From Stemphylium vesicarium (taxonomy: Eukaryota > Ascomycota > Dothideomycetes > Pleosporales > Pleosporaceae): a DNA stretch of 64,000 nucleotides. The stretch covers positions 1 through 64,000 of the forward strand of contig QXCR01000113.1 in the NCBI GenBank assembly GCA_004380135.1, given 5' to 3'. Positions 53,704 through 64,000 of this stretch are shown here, in pieces. The translations under genes and the position numbers were made by a program. Every line of letters begins with the position of its first letter. Within the stretch, counting starts at the first letter, position 1. The notes under the pieces were generated by a model. It was not told the origin of the DNA and did no database searches. It saw nothing but the letters and a program-made list of their open reading frames with translations.

Positions 53704-54568
53704 GGTGAAGAGGGTGAGAATTTTTGACAGAGGAAACACAGGGGAAGGGCACTGTATGTATGTTGTCTCGCGGTCCAGATATCGTCCGTGGATGGCGCAG
53801 TCCTAACCTACACGCGCGCCGGCTCGAATGTCATCTGCGGCCTCGACCAGCACCAATGATACGGGGGTTGAGTAACACGACGACACTTTTCTTTTTCAGA
53901 CTCGCGCAAAGACGCGCAGTGAGGGATTGATCACAAAGTCGTGTGGAACACGTATAGTAAACATGCGATAACGGGCGAGATAAAGGTCCGGATTACTCGC
54001 ATCACGGCGTCATGACGGAATTAAAGACGGCATCGGGATCGCTGTCGCAACTTCGCCCGCCCGTGGACCCTGCATTTAGCGCCGACTGGGACCTGACTAA
54101 GCTTGCAGGGTTGAGTTGCGTGCATCACCAAACTCTCACTTCGTCTCTCGCCTTCACCGAGTGATAGGGCTTGGCCTCATCAGAGAGTGAATCTTTTTCT
54201 TTGAACGACTACTATAACGCACTCTGTACCCGCTCGCGGTAGATAATCCGCAGCAGCACAACCTTGATTGTCGATTAAGGCTCAGTCGCGTTTACTGGCG
54301 CGCGCAAGCTTCTTCACCTGTCGCCTGTGTCTTACCACTGCGATTGCGCTTCAGAGCGTTGCTGGTCATTTTCTTACTCTACACTGCATCTCCGGATTGA
54401 TCGAGCGAACAACAGTACTGTTCAGCCTGATTCTGGCATCAATCTCGTTGACAGCTGAACGCGCCTACGCGCTTGACAGCAACACAGCCAGCCACGCTCG
54501 GTAGGTCGTGCACCATCTGGGCGACACGTGCATTCATTTACGGTAAAGCATCCGCAAACACTACCAAT
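53704..54568. promoter_or_regulatory. Divergent promoter region, lipase and REX3-type gene
   Basis: 865 bp between the two start codons. A 78-codon and a 68-codon ORF are without motifs. A long 5' UTR or an upstream intron of the exonuclease gene may lie here. Confidence 0.4.
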
Positions 54569-56536
54569 ATGTGGCCTTCAGTCCCTGCCTTCAGAAGCTT
54601 TGGCAACATAGCATGTCCTTCAGGCGTTAATTGCGCATTACCCTATTGCATATTCGGTCATGATGCTGCAAAATCGCCCGACAGACGGCGCTCTCAGTCT
54701 CCAGTAACAGCGGCATATGATCCCGAGCCAGTTGCAAAGCGTCTCAAGCTCGATGACAGTGCAAAACAACCTGCCGGACAGGCCGCGCCTGCACTGCGCC
54801 AAGCAGATGTCAAAGCATTTGTCGGCTCAAACATGTCCAAAGGCAAGGCACCATCAACAGACCAGGAAACACCTCTCTCTAGCGCGACTCTCTCGAAGCC
54901 ACCTGCTGAGACAAGACCCTCGACCCCATCGCTGCGATCTGCCACTCGTCCAGTATTACCCACACCTACGGCTGCGATAGCCAAGGCTATCGTTAATCCG
55001 GACATCCCAGTACCGCTCGTACCGCGCAAACTGAACAAAGACCCTGCGACCTTCACTAAACGTGTGGCATTATTGAAGGCGCTGCATTCCTATATGAAAG
55101 TCCAAAACGACAGGCTCCTCAAGGCAATCAAACCCGAGATCAAAGCTCTACATCTCAACTCGAATCAATTGAACAAGCTAGCCGTCGATGAAGAAGAACG
55201 TATCGCCCTATCGAATCCTTCCGTCTACGAGAACATTCTCAAACAGCGACTGGTAAAACTCAAGGGCTTCGCGCCAGAAGACTGGGTCAAGGAAAGGCGA
55301 GCCGCTGTAGCCATGCAGAACGGAGAGTCGTCGAAGAAGCCACCGCCCAAAAGGGTGGAAACAGGCCTGAATTCGGATGACGAGATTACGTTCCTACGCA
55401 CGCTCAAGTGCGACCAAAGCAAGTTGGACGCATACGGGTATGTTACGAAGCTACCGAACCCGTCAGATCTGCATGAGACAAATTTTGCTCTTGAGGCCGC
55501 CGCTGGATGGGAGGAATGCGACCGCTGCAAAACACGCTTCCAGGTATTCCCAGATCGGAACGAACAAGGCGAACTTACGTCTGGAGGCAAATGCAAGTAC
55601 CACTGGGGTAGAATCCAGTATCCGAAAAAGTCGAGGGATGCGACCGATAATAAGAAAATGTCCTGTTGCAACGCCGAGGTAGGGTCGGAAGGATGCAGCA
55701 CAAACGACACTCATGTCTACAATGTCAAGGACCCGAAACGACTATCTCTCATTATGCCATTCATCGAGACACCCGAAAACGACAAGGTTCCAGAATCATC
55801 AGCCGTAGCGTTCGATTGCGAGATGGGCTACACGACCAACGGCCTCGAGATGCTCCGTCTGACGGTAATATCATGGCCGCAGCACAAACCTCTCGTCGAC
55901 GTGCTAGTCCGCCCACTAGGCCAAATCCTAGACTTCAACACCCGCTTCTCAGGCATTACGCGCGAGCAATTCGTCAACGCAAAGCCATACGACCCAGCGA
56001 ACCCCAAGCCAGTCCGAAAAGACCTCCGCATCGTCGAATCGCCTTACGAAGCGCGAAATCTCTTCCTTTCCCACGTCAGCCCTGACACCCCTGTCGTAGG
56101 CCATGCCCTCGAGAATGATCTCAATACCGTCCGTCTCATCCACCCCCTCATCGTCGACACGGTCCTCCTCTACCCCACGCGCCAGGGCCTCCCCTTTCGC
56201 TTTGGGCTACGCAAACTCGCGAGCGAGTATCTGCAAGAAGAGATCCAACAAGGCGGTGCGGCGGGCCACGACAGCTACGAGGATGCGCGTACGACGGGCG
56301 AGCTAGTCAGGCTGAAGATCAAGGAGCAGTGGAAGAAGAAGAAGAGTGATGGGTTTGAGATTAGGGATGGGGACGTACATCCGCCCATGCCGCCTGGTGG
56401 TCCGCCGGCGCATATGCAGGTTTCAAATGCGACGTCCAGGGTGCTGACGGCGGATATGGCGGGTTCTAAGAGGAAGCTCGAAGAGGGAGGGGAAGAGGAG
56501 CCGCCGGCGAAGAAGATGGATGTGGAGGGGTTTTGA
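54569..56536 (+). CDS. REX3: RNA exonuclease 3 (REX3-type DEDDh 3'-5' exonuclease)
   Basis: 655 residues from the ATG at 54569 (MWPSVPAFRSFG). The N-terminus holds a CCCH-type zinc-binding set: IACPSGVNCALPYCIFGHD. A Ser/Pro/Lys-rich middle region follows, then a second Cys group (ECDRCKTRFQVF ... CKYHWGR). The exonuclease domain begins AFDCEMGYTTNGLEM (Asp, Glu); VGHALENDLNTVRL holds the next acidic residue; GHDSYEDARTTGEL holds the final His and Asp. The set is that of DEDDh exonucleases which trim rRNA, snRNA and RNase P/MRP RNAs. The upstream open frame to 54473 has no ATG. The C-terminal Lys/Glu-rich tail is typical. No intron is needed. Confidence 0.88.
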   Translation: MWPSVPAFRSFGNIACPSGVNCALPYCIFGHDAAKSPDRRRSQSPVTAAYDPEPVAKRLKLDDSAKQPAGQAAPALRQADVKAFVGSNMSKGKAPSTDQETPLSSATLSKPPAETRPSTPSLRSATRPVLPTPTAAIAKAIVNPDIPVPLVPRKLNKDPATFTKRVALLKALHSYMKVQNDRLLKAIKPEIKALHLNSNQLNKLAVDEEERIALSNPSVYENILKQRLVKLKGFAPEDWVKERRAAVAMQNGESSKKPPPKRVETGLNSDDEITFLRTLKCDQSKLDAYGYVTKLPNPSDLHETNFALEAAAGWEECDRCKTRFQVFPDRNEQGELTSGGKCKYHWGRIQYPKKSRDATDNKKMSCCNAEVGSEGCSTNDTHVYNVKDPKRLSLIMPFIETPENDKVPESSAVAFDCEMGYTTNGLEMLRLTVISWPQHKPLVDVLVRPLGQILDFNTRFSGITREQFVNAKPYDPANPKPVRKDLRIVESPYEARNLFLSHVSPDTPVVGHALENDLNTVRLIHPLIVDTVLLYPTRQGLPFRFGLRKLASEYLQEEIQQGGAAGHDSYEDARTTGELVRLKIKEQWKKKKSDGFEIRDGDVHPPMPPGGPPAHMQVSNATSRVLTADMAGSKRKLEEGGEEEPPAKKMDVEGF

Positions 56537-57025
56537 GTTGGGTTCCCTCTCCCTGTAGTGTATAGCCGGACCGACATCGTAGTTGCCAGGTTGCGAGAAT
56601 GTGTACTGGAGAGCGGTGTAGCCAGACGTTCATACCGCCTCGGTTTCAGGACAAGAAATGAAGGAACTGTGGGCCTTGTATGCTTCAGCATAGCGTTGAA
56701 GGAATTTGCACACGGTGAAATAGTGAAATGGTATACCCCATCTGTTCTGCAATCAGCCTGTTGGCCATATGCCCAGATTTGCCACTTGCCAAAATGACTC
56801 CTACTACCCGCGTGTGCACCGCACCTGAAATACGCCAGCAGCACAATACGCGCAGTAACACCCATGTCGCGACACCCATCTCACCCCCTGCCATCCTATC
56901 CATCCTCTCTCGCCATCACCCCAAGCTTCACGTCTCATGTATCTTCCTCTCTGCCTCGCCTCCCCACTTTGCCCCATCGACCTCTCTCCCACTATTCCAA
57001 TCAACCCACCCCCATCCTGACCTTC
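56537..57025. other. Convergent 3' region, exonuclease and PCC1
   Basis: About 490 bp containing both polyadenylation regions. A 79-codon ORF has no motif. Confidence 0.35.
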
Positions 57026-57527
57026 TCACACCCTAACCCCATCAAGCCCCTGCACCCCGTCCAACCCCTCCGTCGTCTTCTCATACACCACATCGACATC
57101 CAACTCGCGCATCACCCCCAGTACCACACCCACGCTTTCTATGAAACCGTTTACCGCGACGCGCAGCATGCGATTCGTGGTTGCCGCGTAGTTTACGACA
57201 AGCACTGATGCGTCTTGTTGTGTTTCTGCGGGGCGTTGTGCCTGTGATGATAGGGACGCTTGTGACTCTGGTGATGTTTGTGGCGATGAGGATTGTGAAG
57301 GCGTGGAGAGCGTAAACGAACGGCGCACCAGCGGTGATAGTTCGGCGTCGACGGTTAGAGTGCGGTGGGCGGTGCTGGCGAGGTGAAGGGTTGGGAAAGG
57401 GATGGTTAGGGTGCTAAGATTGGGGTTTGGTTAGTTGGGTCGCGCTGGCTGGATGCGAGGGAGGGGGGAGGGATAAGTACAGGGTGCAGGGAAAGTCCTC
57501 TTGCTTCCAGTCTTGCGTTGTCGCCAT
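57026..57527 (-). CDS. PCC1: EKC/KEOPS complex subunit Pcc1
   Basis: Two exons, intron 57414-57480 (GTACTT ... CTTAG), give 144 residues. The first exon encodes MATTQDWKQEDFPCT, joining in frame to LTLTIPFPTLHLASTAHRTL and TVDAELSPLVRRSFTLSTP, the Pcc1 beta-sheet pattern. The C-terminal end RMLRVAVNGFIESVGVVLGVM is the conserved Pcc1 signature. A Ser/Gln-rich insert lies between, which many fungal Pcc1 have. It is part of the KEOPS complex making t6A on tRNA and supporting telomere functions. The short first exon is easily missed by ORF searches. Confidence 0.88.
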
Positions 57528-58231
57528 GATTGTGCGTGGTTGCGCTGTGCGTGCTGGCGATGTAATGCGATGCGATGCGACGCGATGGCTGGCGTGGGGT
57601 GTTTTGCACAGTGCAGTAGATGTGTTTCTCGTGGACGGGCAAGAGGGACGTGAGATGCGTGGATCAGATCACGAGTAGCAAGTATAACCTCACCGCCTCT
57701 ACGAGCACTGGTCGAGAACCTAAAGCATAAGAAAGTTCGCAGCAGAATCGCAAATTACCAGCCTAAACTTTCTTCCCGCGACGATTGAGGCTCAAATCGC
57801 CCAAAACGTGGGGGAGGGGTACACGGCCGTCGCTCTCCCTCAAACGGGAAAGGCGCCGATGCAGAGGAAGCTATGACCCAGTTGATCCCTGTCCCACGTA
57901 CTTGGATCGAAAGCGTCATACATCATCATCTTGTGTTTAGTTTAGGTAAAAGAAGCGTGGACCAGAAAACGGAAAACGCGTCATGTGTAATTCCGTCATT
58001 TGTACCTCGGGTTCCTTTGCCAATTGTTTCGGACTGCATGCTTTTCCTGACTGACATTGAACACTGACATCATCATTGTCTTCGAAACCTCATTCAATTT
58101 CGATTCCTTTTGAACTGGAACGACGTCGAGCTTGCCAACCACACCAACAACCATTTCATAACTACCTCACAGCCAGTATCAAACCCTTCCTCTCTATCAT
58201 AAGACCAAGTAACTACACGACCGCCGAAACC
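57528..58231. promoter_or_regulatory. Divergent promoter, PCC1 and the small mitochondrial-type gene
   Basis: About 700 bp between the two ATGs. A TTCCGTCATTTG segment and AT-rich parts are present, but no motif was identified with confidence. Confidence 0.35.
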
Positions 58232-58774
58232 ATGTTCCGCACAACCATGACCCGGTCCCCACGGACCTTCACTACGACCACCGCTGCTGCCTCGACCGCC
58301 CGCGCCTTCTCGATCGCTGCCTCGAGACACGTAGAGCAGTATCCCAACAACCTGAGCACCAACTCCAAGACCAAGACGGATAAGTACGAGGCCGATAGCC
58401 CGCATGCGGTGCAGGAGAAGGTCAAGCAGGGCGATACGCATAATGTGCAGGAAGCTAATGCCAAGGCGGGAATGGAGTGAGTGCACCCTTTCAGCTATCA
58501 TACACGCAACGCGAACATCGCGATGGACGGCGGTTAGCAATTGACCGGAACTGGTCATTGGATATTAGCGAATGCTGGGAGGAGTTGTTTTGTGGGGGTT
58601 TGAGATACAGTTTGGCTAATACAATATAGCAGCGCGCATAAACAGGGCAATGGTGGCCATGCCACGGAACGAACAGACTCGGCGGGTGGAAAGGCGCAGG
58701 CTAAGAAGGAGTTTCCTGAGGCCCCGGATCCGGCGATTGGGATGCAGGATGAGAGGGGTGGACGGGGTGCTTAG
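58232..58774 (+). CDS. Small hydrophilic protein with mitochondrial presequence
   Basis: Two exons, intron 58477-58629 (GTGAGT ... ATATAG), give 129 residues. The first about 35 residues are rich in Arg/Thr/Ala with no acidic residues (MFRTTMTRSPRTFTTTTA), a classic mitochondrial presequence. The mature part is strongly hydrophilic (SKTKTDKYEADSP, KQGDTHNVQEANAKAG, KAQAKKEFPEAPDPAIGMQDE), resembling small fungal LEA-type or stress-related matrix proteins. No enzyme motif is present. The ATG at 58076 upstream is out of the conserved style and less likely. Exact role unknown. Confidence 0.65.
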
Positions 58775-59201
58775 ACTACCTCCATTACCGGTGGGGGACA
58801 GTTGTCCCGAGCTATGGAGCTTATGGTTGAGTTACAGTAGTAGGGGGCTGTTCTAGTCAGAGGGAGATGGACGATATGTTAATGCAAGTTACGATTCTAT
58901 ACCATGGTGCTGTGAACAGATTGGTGACAGTGTCACTAACATTACAAGCAATATGGCTAGGGCTGCATGCGCGCAAGTCCTTTTTGCTTTAGTTTTTGAC
59001 GCATTGAATTCTGACTGGCTTCACGAGCTTGAGCATTATCTACGTCTACGAGCACACGATGACGGACCACGCTAGCACGAACAAGGGAAAGCGCGTCCCC
59101 GCGGCACCCTACAAGCATTTTCGGCAGCCAAGCCACATCCTCTCTTACCCTATTCTGATGCATGTATGCTGCGCTTCACCAGACATTTTGGTACACTTAA
59201 G
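58775..59201. other. Intergenic, promoter of MOD5
   Basis: About 430 bp; nothing is recognised except AT-richer patches. It contains the 3' UTR of the previous gene and the promoter of MOD5. Confidence 0.35.
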
Positions 59202-60720
59202 ATGGCACAAGTGCCGCGGAATGCCTTAATCACCGTCGTAGGCGCGACAGGCACAGGCAAATCTGATGTAAAGAATCCGTTTTGAGTCACACTCCACGAA
59301 AGCTAATCACAGTAAACAGCTAGCAGTCGAGATTGCTCAAAGGTTCAATGGCGAAATCATAAATGGCGATGCGATGCAGCTGTATCGCGGCTTGCCTATC
59401 ATTACTAATAAAATTACCCACGATGAAACCAAGGGCGTGCCTCATCGTCTCCTAGGCTGCATCGGTCTAGAAGAAGAAACATGGACGGTTGGCAAATTTG
59501 TGGGCGAGGCTTTGAGCATAGTATGCATCGAAACCTCCACACTTGCAAGTCATTAACCAGGTTAGATTGATGAAATCAGAAGTCGGGGTAAACTGCCCAT
59601 TCTGGTCGGCGGAACCCATTATTACACGCAATCGCTATTGTTTCAAGATGCTCTAGCAGATGAGCCTGCATTAGAATTGAACAAGAACAGTGAAAAGCTC
59701 CCGATGCTGGAGGAACCGACCGATGTTCTGCTTGCGAAGCTGAAAGAAGTTGACCCTGTCATGGCCGATCGATGGCACCCGAACGAACGACGCAAAATCC
59801 AACGCTCGCTTGAAATATATCTGCGAACTGGGAAACCGGCTTCAGAGTTGTACAAAGAGCAGCGACTCAAACGTCAGCAGTCTCCCTCTTCCGCAGCTGA
59901 TGCGACATCTGTTAGCGACTCGAATCTTCGTTTTCAGACCTTGGTATTTTGGGTTCATGCTAACAAAGATGTCTTGCATCGCCGCCTTGATGGTCGTGTT
60001 GATAAGATGCTAGCCAAAGGTCTTCTCTCAGAAGTACAAGAGCTCAGTAGCTTCAGTCAACTCCACGAGTCTAGTACTGGGAAATGCATAGACCAAAGTC
60101 GTGGTATCTGGGTCTCTATTGGCTACAAAGAATTCCTCGATTATCAACATGCGCTTGCGGACGAGTCAAAGCCAGAATCGGAGCTCGAAACACTGAAAAT
60201 AGCAGCCATCGAGAAAACTCAAGCAGCTACACGACAATATGCCAACCGTCAGATCAAGTGGATTCGCATAAAGCTGCTCAACGCGCTGCTTAGTTCCGGG
60301 CAAAGATACAACACTTTCCTGGTCGATGGATCTGACATATCCAGATGGGATATTGATGTTGTGCAGCCTGCAATCAACATCACGGAGAACTTCCTCACTG
60401 GTGGTACCCTTCCTGCGCCTTCGTCGCTTTCACCTACCGCTGCAGAGATGCTCACACCCAAACGCGAATACGATCTTGGACAAAGACCTGATCTTTGGCA
60501 AAAGAAAGTTTGTGAGACCTGCGAAACTGTTGCCGTTACTGAGAACGACTGGACATTACATGTCAAAAGTCGCGCCCACCGACGAGCAGTGGGAGCGAAG
60601 AAAAAGCAGGAAAACACGAATCAAACAGACCAGAAGGCGACTAAAGCTACACAGTCAGATGTGATTGACGTTCTTGAGAGCTATCTGGGAAGCTTTTCCG
60701 ACGACAAGACAATAAGATAA
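59202..60720 (+). CDS. MOD5: tRNA dimethylallyltransferase with C-terminal zinc finger
   Basis: Three exons (introns 59268-59319, GTAAAG ... CAG; 59521-59565, GTATGC ... GTTAG) give 473 residues. Exon 1 encodes the P-loop (VVGATGTGKSD). Exon 2 has the IPT conserved INGDAMQLYRGLPIITNK and HDETKGVPHRLLG. Exon 3 holds IDEIRSRGKLPILVGGTHYY, DRWHPNERRKIQRSLEIYL, and the C-terminal zinc finger C-x2-C...H-x5-H (CETCETVA ... HVKSRAH) seen in eukaryotic Mod5. It should isopentenylate A37 of tRNAs reading UNN codons in cytosol and mitochondria. The C-terminal tail after the finger is Lys/Gln-rich. Adjacent genes are not in the same pathway. Confidence 0.93.
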
Positions 60721-61159
60721 GACCAGATTCGCGGAGGCTTTGGTGGCGCAATCGTGACTGCGAATCGAGAGTGATGGCGCCACCCCTTGCATACCGTGCA
60801 GTCGATCGCGTTAGAATTCCCCGAGCTAAGCACCGGATAAAGCTTAATACGCAAGGCCCCCCAAGAGCGTTATCTAACTCGCTGGGAAAATTAACGTTTT
60901 CAGGGTTGAATAGTTGAGGTAGAAAAAGGATGTGGTATAGCGCCAAGGCGTCGCATGCGTGTCGATGTAAGACGAGACTTGGAAAGCTTGATACACCCCT
61001 CTCATAAGAGCCGATTCGAACTACTTGATATCCAGATGCTGATTGTCGGGGCACAAGGCAGTCGTGGATCCCTTGTTTCTCTGTTCGCACGCGCATCGTT
61101 CAAGAATTTTACATGTATTGCTGTCAACAACGCGGCTATCAAGTACACTCAGTCTCGCC
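60721..61159. other. Intergenic, no gene seen
   Basis: About 440 bp between MOD5 and the UstYa-like gene. Nothing is recognised. Confidence 0.35.
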
Positions 61160-62029
61160 ATGTGGCCATTCCAATATGCCAAGGTCAACAACGAGAACTC
61201 GATAGATGACGCCGTAGAACAGGAGTGCGACCACACCATTACAAAGCGATGGTACAGGACTATGGAGAAGTTCCAGTTCCTTAAGTGGCCTGTCAAGTTC
61301 CTCCTACTAGCCGCCATTCTGACATGCAAGTTTTCCATCCTCCACAATCGACCAAGTGCCTTGCAGCTGGGTGGAGAAATGAACGGAATCATCCCCAATT
61401 GTAAGTCAATGACGCAGCTTCCGAAACACGACTTGCACAAATCACGTCAAGAAACACCCTGCTAATCCACCACAGTCTCGACCGAGAAAAGGATCTTCTA
61501 CAGACAGACGCTGCACATCCGACCACAAAACATTGTCATCAATAAACGCAACAAAGGCCCAATGGATCGACCTGATGCCTCGTGCGCGCCCTCCCCCACC
61601 CCATCATTCTCCAGCCCTACTAACCTCCCCCAGGCGGCGCCGGCTTCATCGAAGCCCCAGATTACACCTCGCACACGCTCCCGCCCCCCACGCACTTCCC
61701 GCACGCTCCCAGCCCTAGCCGTCTTCCACGGACTGCACTGCCTCATGCACCTCTCAAGTTCCATGGACAAGCTCGTGCTGCAGATCCGCAACAAAGACTT
61801 TACACTCGATGAGAGCGCGGTATGGCACAATGGCCATTGTTTCAACTACCTGCGCAATGCGCTGTTGTGCCGTGGCGATACCACGCTGGAGGGCCAGGCG
61901 CAGACGCCAAGGTTCAGGGATGTGCCTGGCACGGATGGCACTGGCGTGGTGCATGTTTGTCGGAATTGTGATGAGATTGGGACGTTTGCTGAGGGAGCGA
62001 GGCTTTTGGATGCGAAGGAGCATTTTTGA
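61160..62029 (+). pseudogene. UstYa-like (DUF3328) protein with two frameshifts
   Basis: Exon 1 (61160-61400) encodes a cytosolic head, then a single membrane segment (WPVKFLLLAAILTC) typical of UstYa-family proteins. An intron at 61401-61475 (GTAAGT ... CACAG) is followed by FSTEKRIFYRQT. A second intron, 61582-61633 with branch CTACTAAC, joins WIDLMPR to GAGFIEAP. The catalytic histidine motif H-x2-H-C (FHGLHCLMHL) and the distal HCFNYLRNALLCRGDTTLE are present. The protein frame shifts by one base between about 61500 and 61515, and again between about 61705 and 61722. One ATG-to-stop frame thus stays open only partly in the true reading. UstYa-type proteins act in peptide-derived secondary metabolism as oxidases, but no such cluster is nearby. 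Confidence 0.65.
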
Positions 62030-63376
62030 TGGGGGAGATGGAGGGGTTTGTGGTGGGGATGGTGGGGTAGGTATTGTAGTGTCTGCGGGAACGTTGCGCA
62101 ATGTTTTGCTTTCTGTGTCTTTGCCGACTCTCTATTCCTTGTTGTCGATAAGTTACTTAAGAGGAATGGTCGTTTTAGTCTTTCCCACAGTCTTTAAGCA
62201 TTGAAAGTTCATCACAGCTTCTGCGTCTTCTTTCGTATAGGATTTGCTTTGAGCTGCTCAACTGCTTGGCTTTCTAAATATTTAACGTAGCTGCGAGGAG
62301 CTTGTAGCCATGCAATAGAAGATCCACGGATGCTAGTATGGCAGCCTTACCCCCAGGCAACGAAAATTGAGACAAGCAAGAGTGAAACAGTAGCCGCAAA
62401 GGCTGGATGTTTAGTCTTCCAACAAGGTTTTGATGCCCTCACTACATCACAATGATTCTCTCGTCATCTTAGTGCATCATCAACTCTTTTCACAGAATGT
62501 CATTTCCAGAGTTAGATTAGCAATTTTACGACAAAAGACGTGCAGCGAGCGAAAACGCCAGTCAGAACACTATTGTAAAAATTGGGGATCAACCCTTCTA
62601 AAGAAAAACGAGGTGTCGCGGCACCCCAGGTCCCGAATTCATCAATGAAGCCTACTTAGGTCTTAGTCAGCGGCAAAGCCGCCGGATTTCGTTGCTAAGA
62701 TCTATATACTTCTTAGTATGCGGCAAACTTCACAATCTCACCGCGCAAGCGCGAAGACGCAAAGTCATCTTCGAGGTCTCTGCTTAGGTAATCGCTAATA
62801 TCCACGATTTCATCAACAAAGTCGGCATGCATCCCGCGTTAGTTATAGGTTAGCGTCGATTTCGATACTCGCGATAATACATAGTGAACTGCGTATGACA
62901 GCAGAGGAAGGGGCGCCACACAAGTGTTAAGGACCAAAGCCTTGGGAATCCAATCGGTGTCGGTGTATAACTATCTAGAGACATGTCGATGCGTGACTTA
63001 ACAAAGAACTCCAGAAGAAGCATCAGGTCAGGGTCGATGTACGAAGCCAAGCACTAGGTTTTCCACGGCGACTTTCACACCGCTGTACATGAGCGAACCG
63101 CGGGAATTGCCCCATCTCAGCGTCTAACATCCTACGTTCGATGTAATGGTACTGATCGGGCCGCTTAGGGTGAGCCCTTAGTGAACCGGTTTGTGTCCCT
63201 TACATATTGCTAGGAAGAACTATATGAAACTGAGATTGTGCCCTCAGAGTTGTCTCACTCTCTCACACAAAGCTTCTTTGTGCCGACAAAGCAGCATCCT
63301 AGGATACCCCTATCGCTATCTGCAATTTTCTCATCCGACCCACCATCCCGGAATCCAGTTCTCCCTTCCGTCAACC
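62030..63376. other. 1.3-kb intergenic stretch
   Basis: Lies between the UstYa-like gene and the small secreted protein. A palindromic AAAGCTTCTTTGTGCCGACAAAG lies at about 63270. Short ORFs are without motifs. No transposon remnant is recognisable. Confidence 0.4.
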
Positions 63377-63747
63377 ATGAAACTCGCCATCCTCGCTACG
63401 ATCCTCGCCCTCGCAGGCGCGACTTAAGTATAACCTCCCCCTCCATCCAAAATCCTCCCTTTCCCCCTTCCTTACCGCCTCATCTAACAATTCCCTAAGC
63501 CAACTTCGTATGCTATTCCACCATCATCGGATCTAGCGACGATGTCTTCAAGGACAAGATCGCCCGTGGATGCTGTGTAGACAGAAAAGGCGCCAGCTGG
63601 TCGGGCATATATGGAGAATGCACGTACAAGACTGATGGCCTGGGGTTGACTCTCGAGCAGTTCACGGCTTCTTTGAAGGAATGCTGTGCCAGGGAGGGGC
63701 CGAAGGATGCGCAGGGTATGGATAGGCTGTCGGGGGTGTGTCGGTAG
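63377..63747 (+). CDS. Small cysteine-rich secreted protein, unusual intron
   Basis: The first exon starts MKLAILATILALA, a strong signal peptide. The second exon (63500-63747) encodes NFVCYSTIIGSSDD, GCCVDRKGASWSGIYGEC and KECCAREGP, ending VCR: seven cysteines, including two CC pairs, in about 80 residues. That fits a small secreted effector-like or surface protein; no known family is recognised. Joining the exons in phase is only possible if the intron is 63417-63499 with a GC donor (GCGCGA) and AG acceptor. The only GT donor nearby, at 63428, follows an in-frame TAA and is out of phase. Either a rare GC-AG intron or a damaged donor site. Confidence 0.6.
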
Positions 63748-64000
63748 TTCTGAGGGGGTGCGTCATTGAGGGGAAGTGGAAGTTGGGGGTGATTTTATGG
63801 CTGTGGTGGATGTGGGGGTTCTGCAGTTAATCGTGGAGACGAGGCAGTAGTTGTGAAAGCTCCAAACGGAAAACTAATTTAGCTTGGGTTTATCTTGCTA
63901 TCGATGCAATTTTCAAGACGTCCGATGAGCATATTGGGTTCCGTATCATCAAGATCCGTGTACACGTCCACAACACCCTCATATTCGACTTGGCAGCATT
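63748..64000. other. End of window, non-coding
   Basis: About 250 bp after the secreted protein. Nothing is recognised. Confidence 0.3.

Noticed and set aside
54268..54504. 78-codon ORF upstream of REX3
   Set aside because: No true ATG and no motif; it lies in the divergent promoter region.
59521..59640. MOD5 starting at 59638
   Set aside because: P-loop and DMAPP-site residues are encoded by two upstream exons that splice in phase.
1..64000. CRISPR array, bacterial operons or rRNA
   Set aside because: No regular spacer array, no ribosome-binding-site pattern and no rRNA-like segment; all features are fungal nuclear.

Overview
The window is nuclear DNA from a filamentous ascomycete, most likely a dothideomycete close to Pleosporales. 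The evidence is short GT-AG introns of about 45-120 bp with CTAAC-type branch sites, compact housekeeping genes with fungal orthologues, fungus-restricted families (PhiA, UstYa-like, Zn2Cys6 factor, DUF7924-type nuclease-like), and transposons whose reading frames are filled with TAG/TAA in TpA-rich DNA, the signature of repeat-induced point mutation (RIP). The placement comes from protein resemblance read by eye, not from a search.

Layout. 1-11.9 kb is a nested transposon block. It holds a RIP-degraded Copia element on + (681 to about 4620) interrupted by a solo LTR (1462-1909) and a 134-bp TG...CA element (4097-4230), a broken secreted-protein gene (4930-5541), a pogo-type transposase remnant, and a full-length Copia on - (6665-11825) with 183-bp LTRs and ATGAC target duplications. 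12-16.1 kb holds two decayed genes: a proline dehydrogenase and a PD-(D/E)XK/DUF7924-type gene. 16.6-35.5 kb is a dense block of intact genes: flavin-reductase-like protein, PhiA-like wall protein, Baeyer-Villiger-type monooxygenase, class A J-protein, mitochondrial GluRS, CSN5, Atg16, mitochondrial IF3, uL4m, mL38 and a Mei4-like protein. 36-51 kb is mixed: a P1-P2 ribosomal-stalk fusion, truncated oxoprolinase and aminotransferase remnants, a glutamine amidotransferase, a pogo/Fot1 transposon with TIRs and TA duplication, a Zn2Cys6 transcription factor, and several genes each broken by one to a few stops or frameshifts. 52-61 kb returns to housekeeping genes: DUF676 lipase, REX3-type exonuclease, PCC1, a small mitochondrial-type protein and MOD5. 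61-64 kb has a frameshifted UstYa-like gene and a small cysteine-rich secreted protein.

Themes. Four nuclear genes for mitochondrial translation (GluRS, IF3, uL4m, mL38) lie within 9 kb, and the last two share a 262-bp divergent promoter. The most unusual gene is at 36 kb: a P1-type stalk domain fused by a Met/Gly/Ser-rich linker to a P2-type domain, with neither acidic C-terminal tail. Introns and start sites were placed by reading splice signals and protein continuity by eye; no alignment or transcript data were available.
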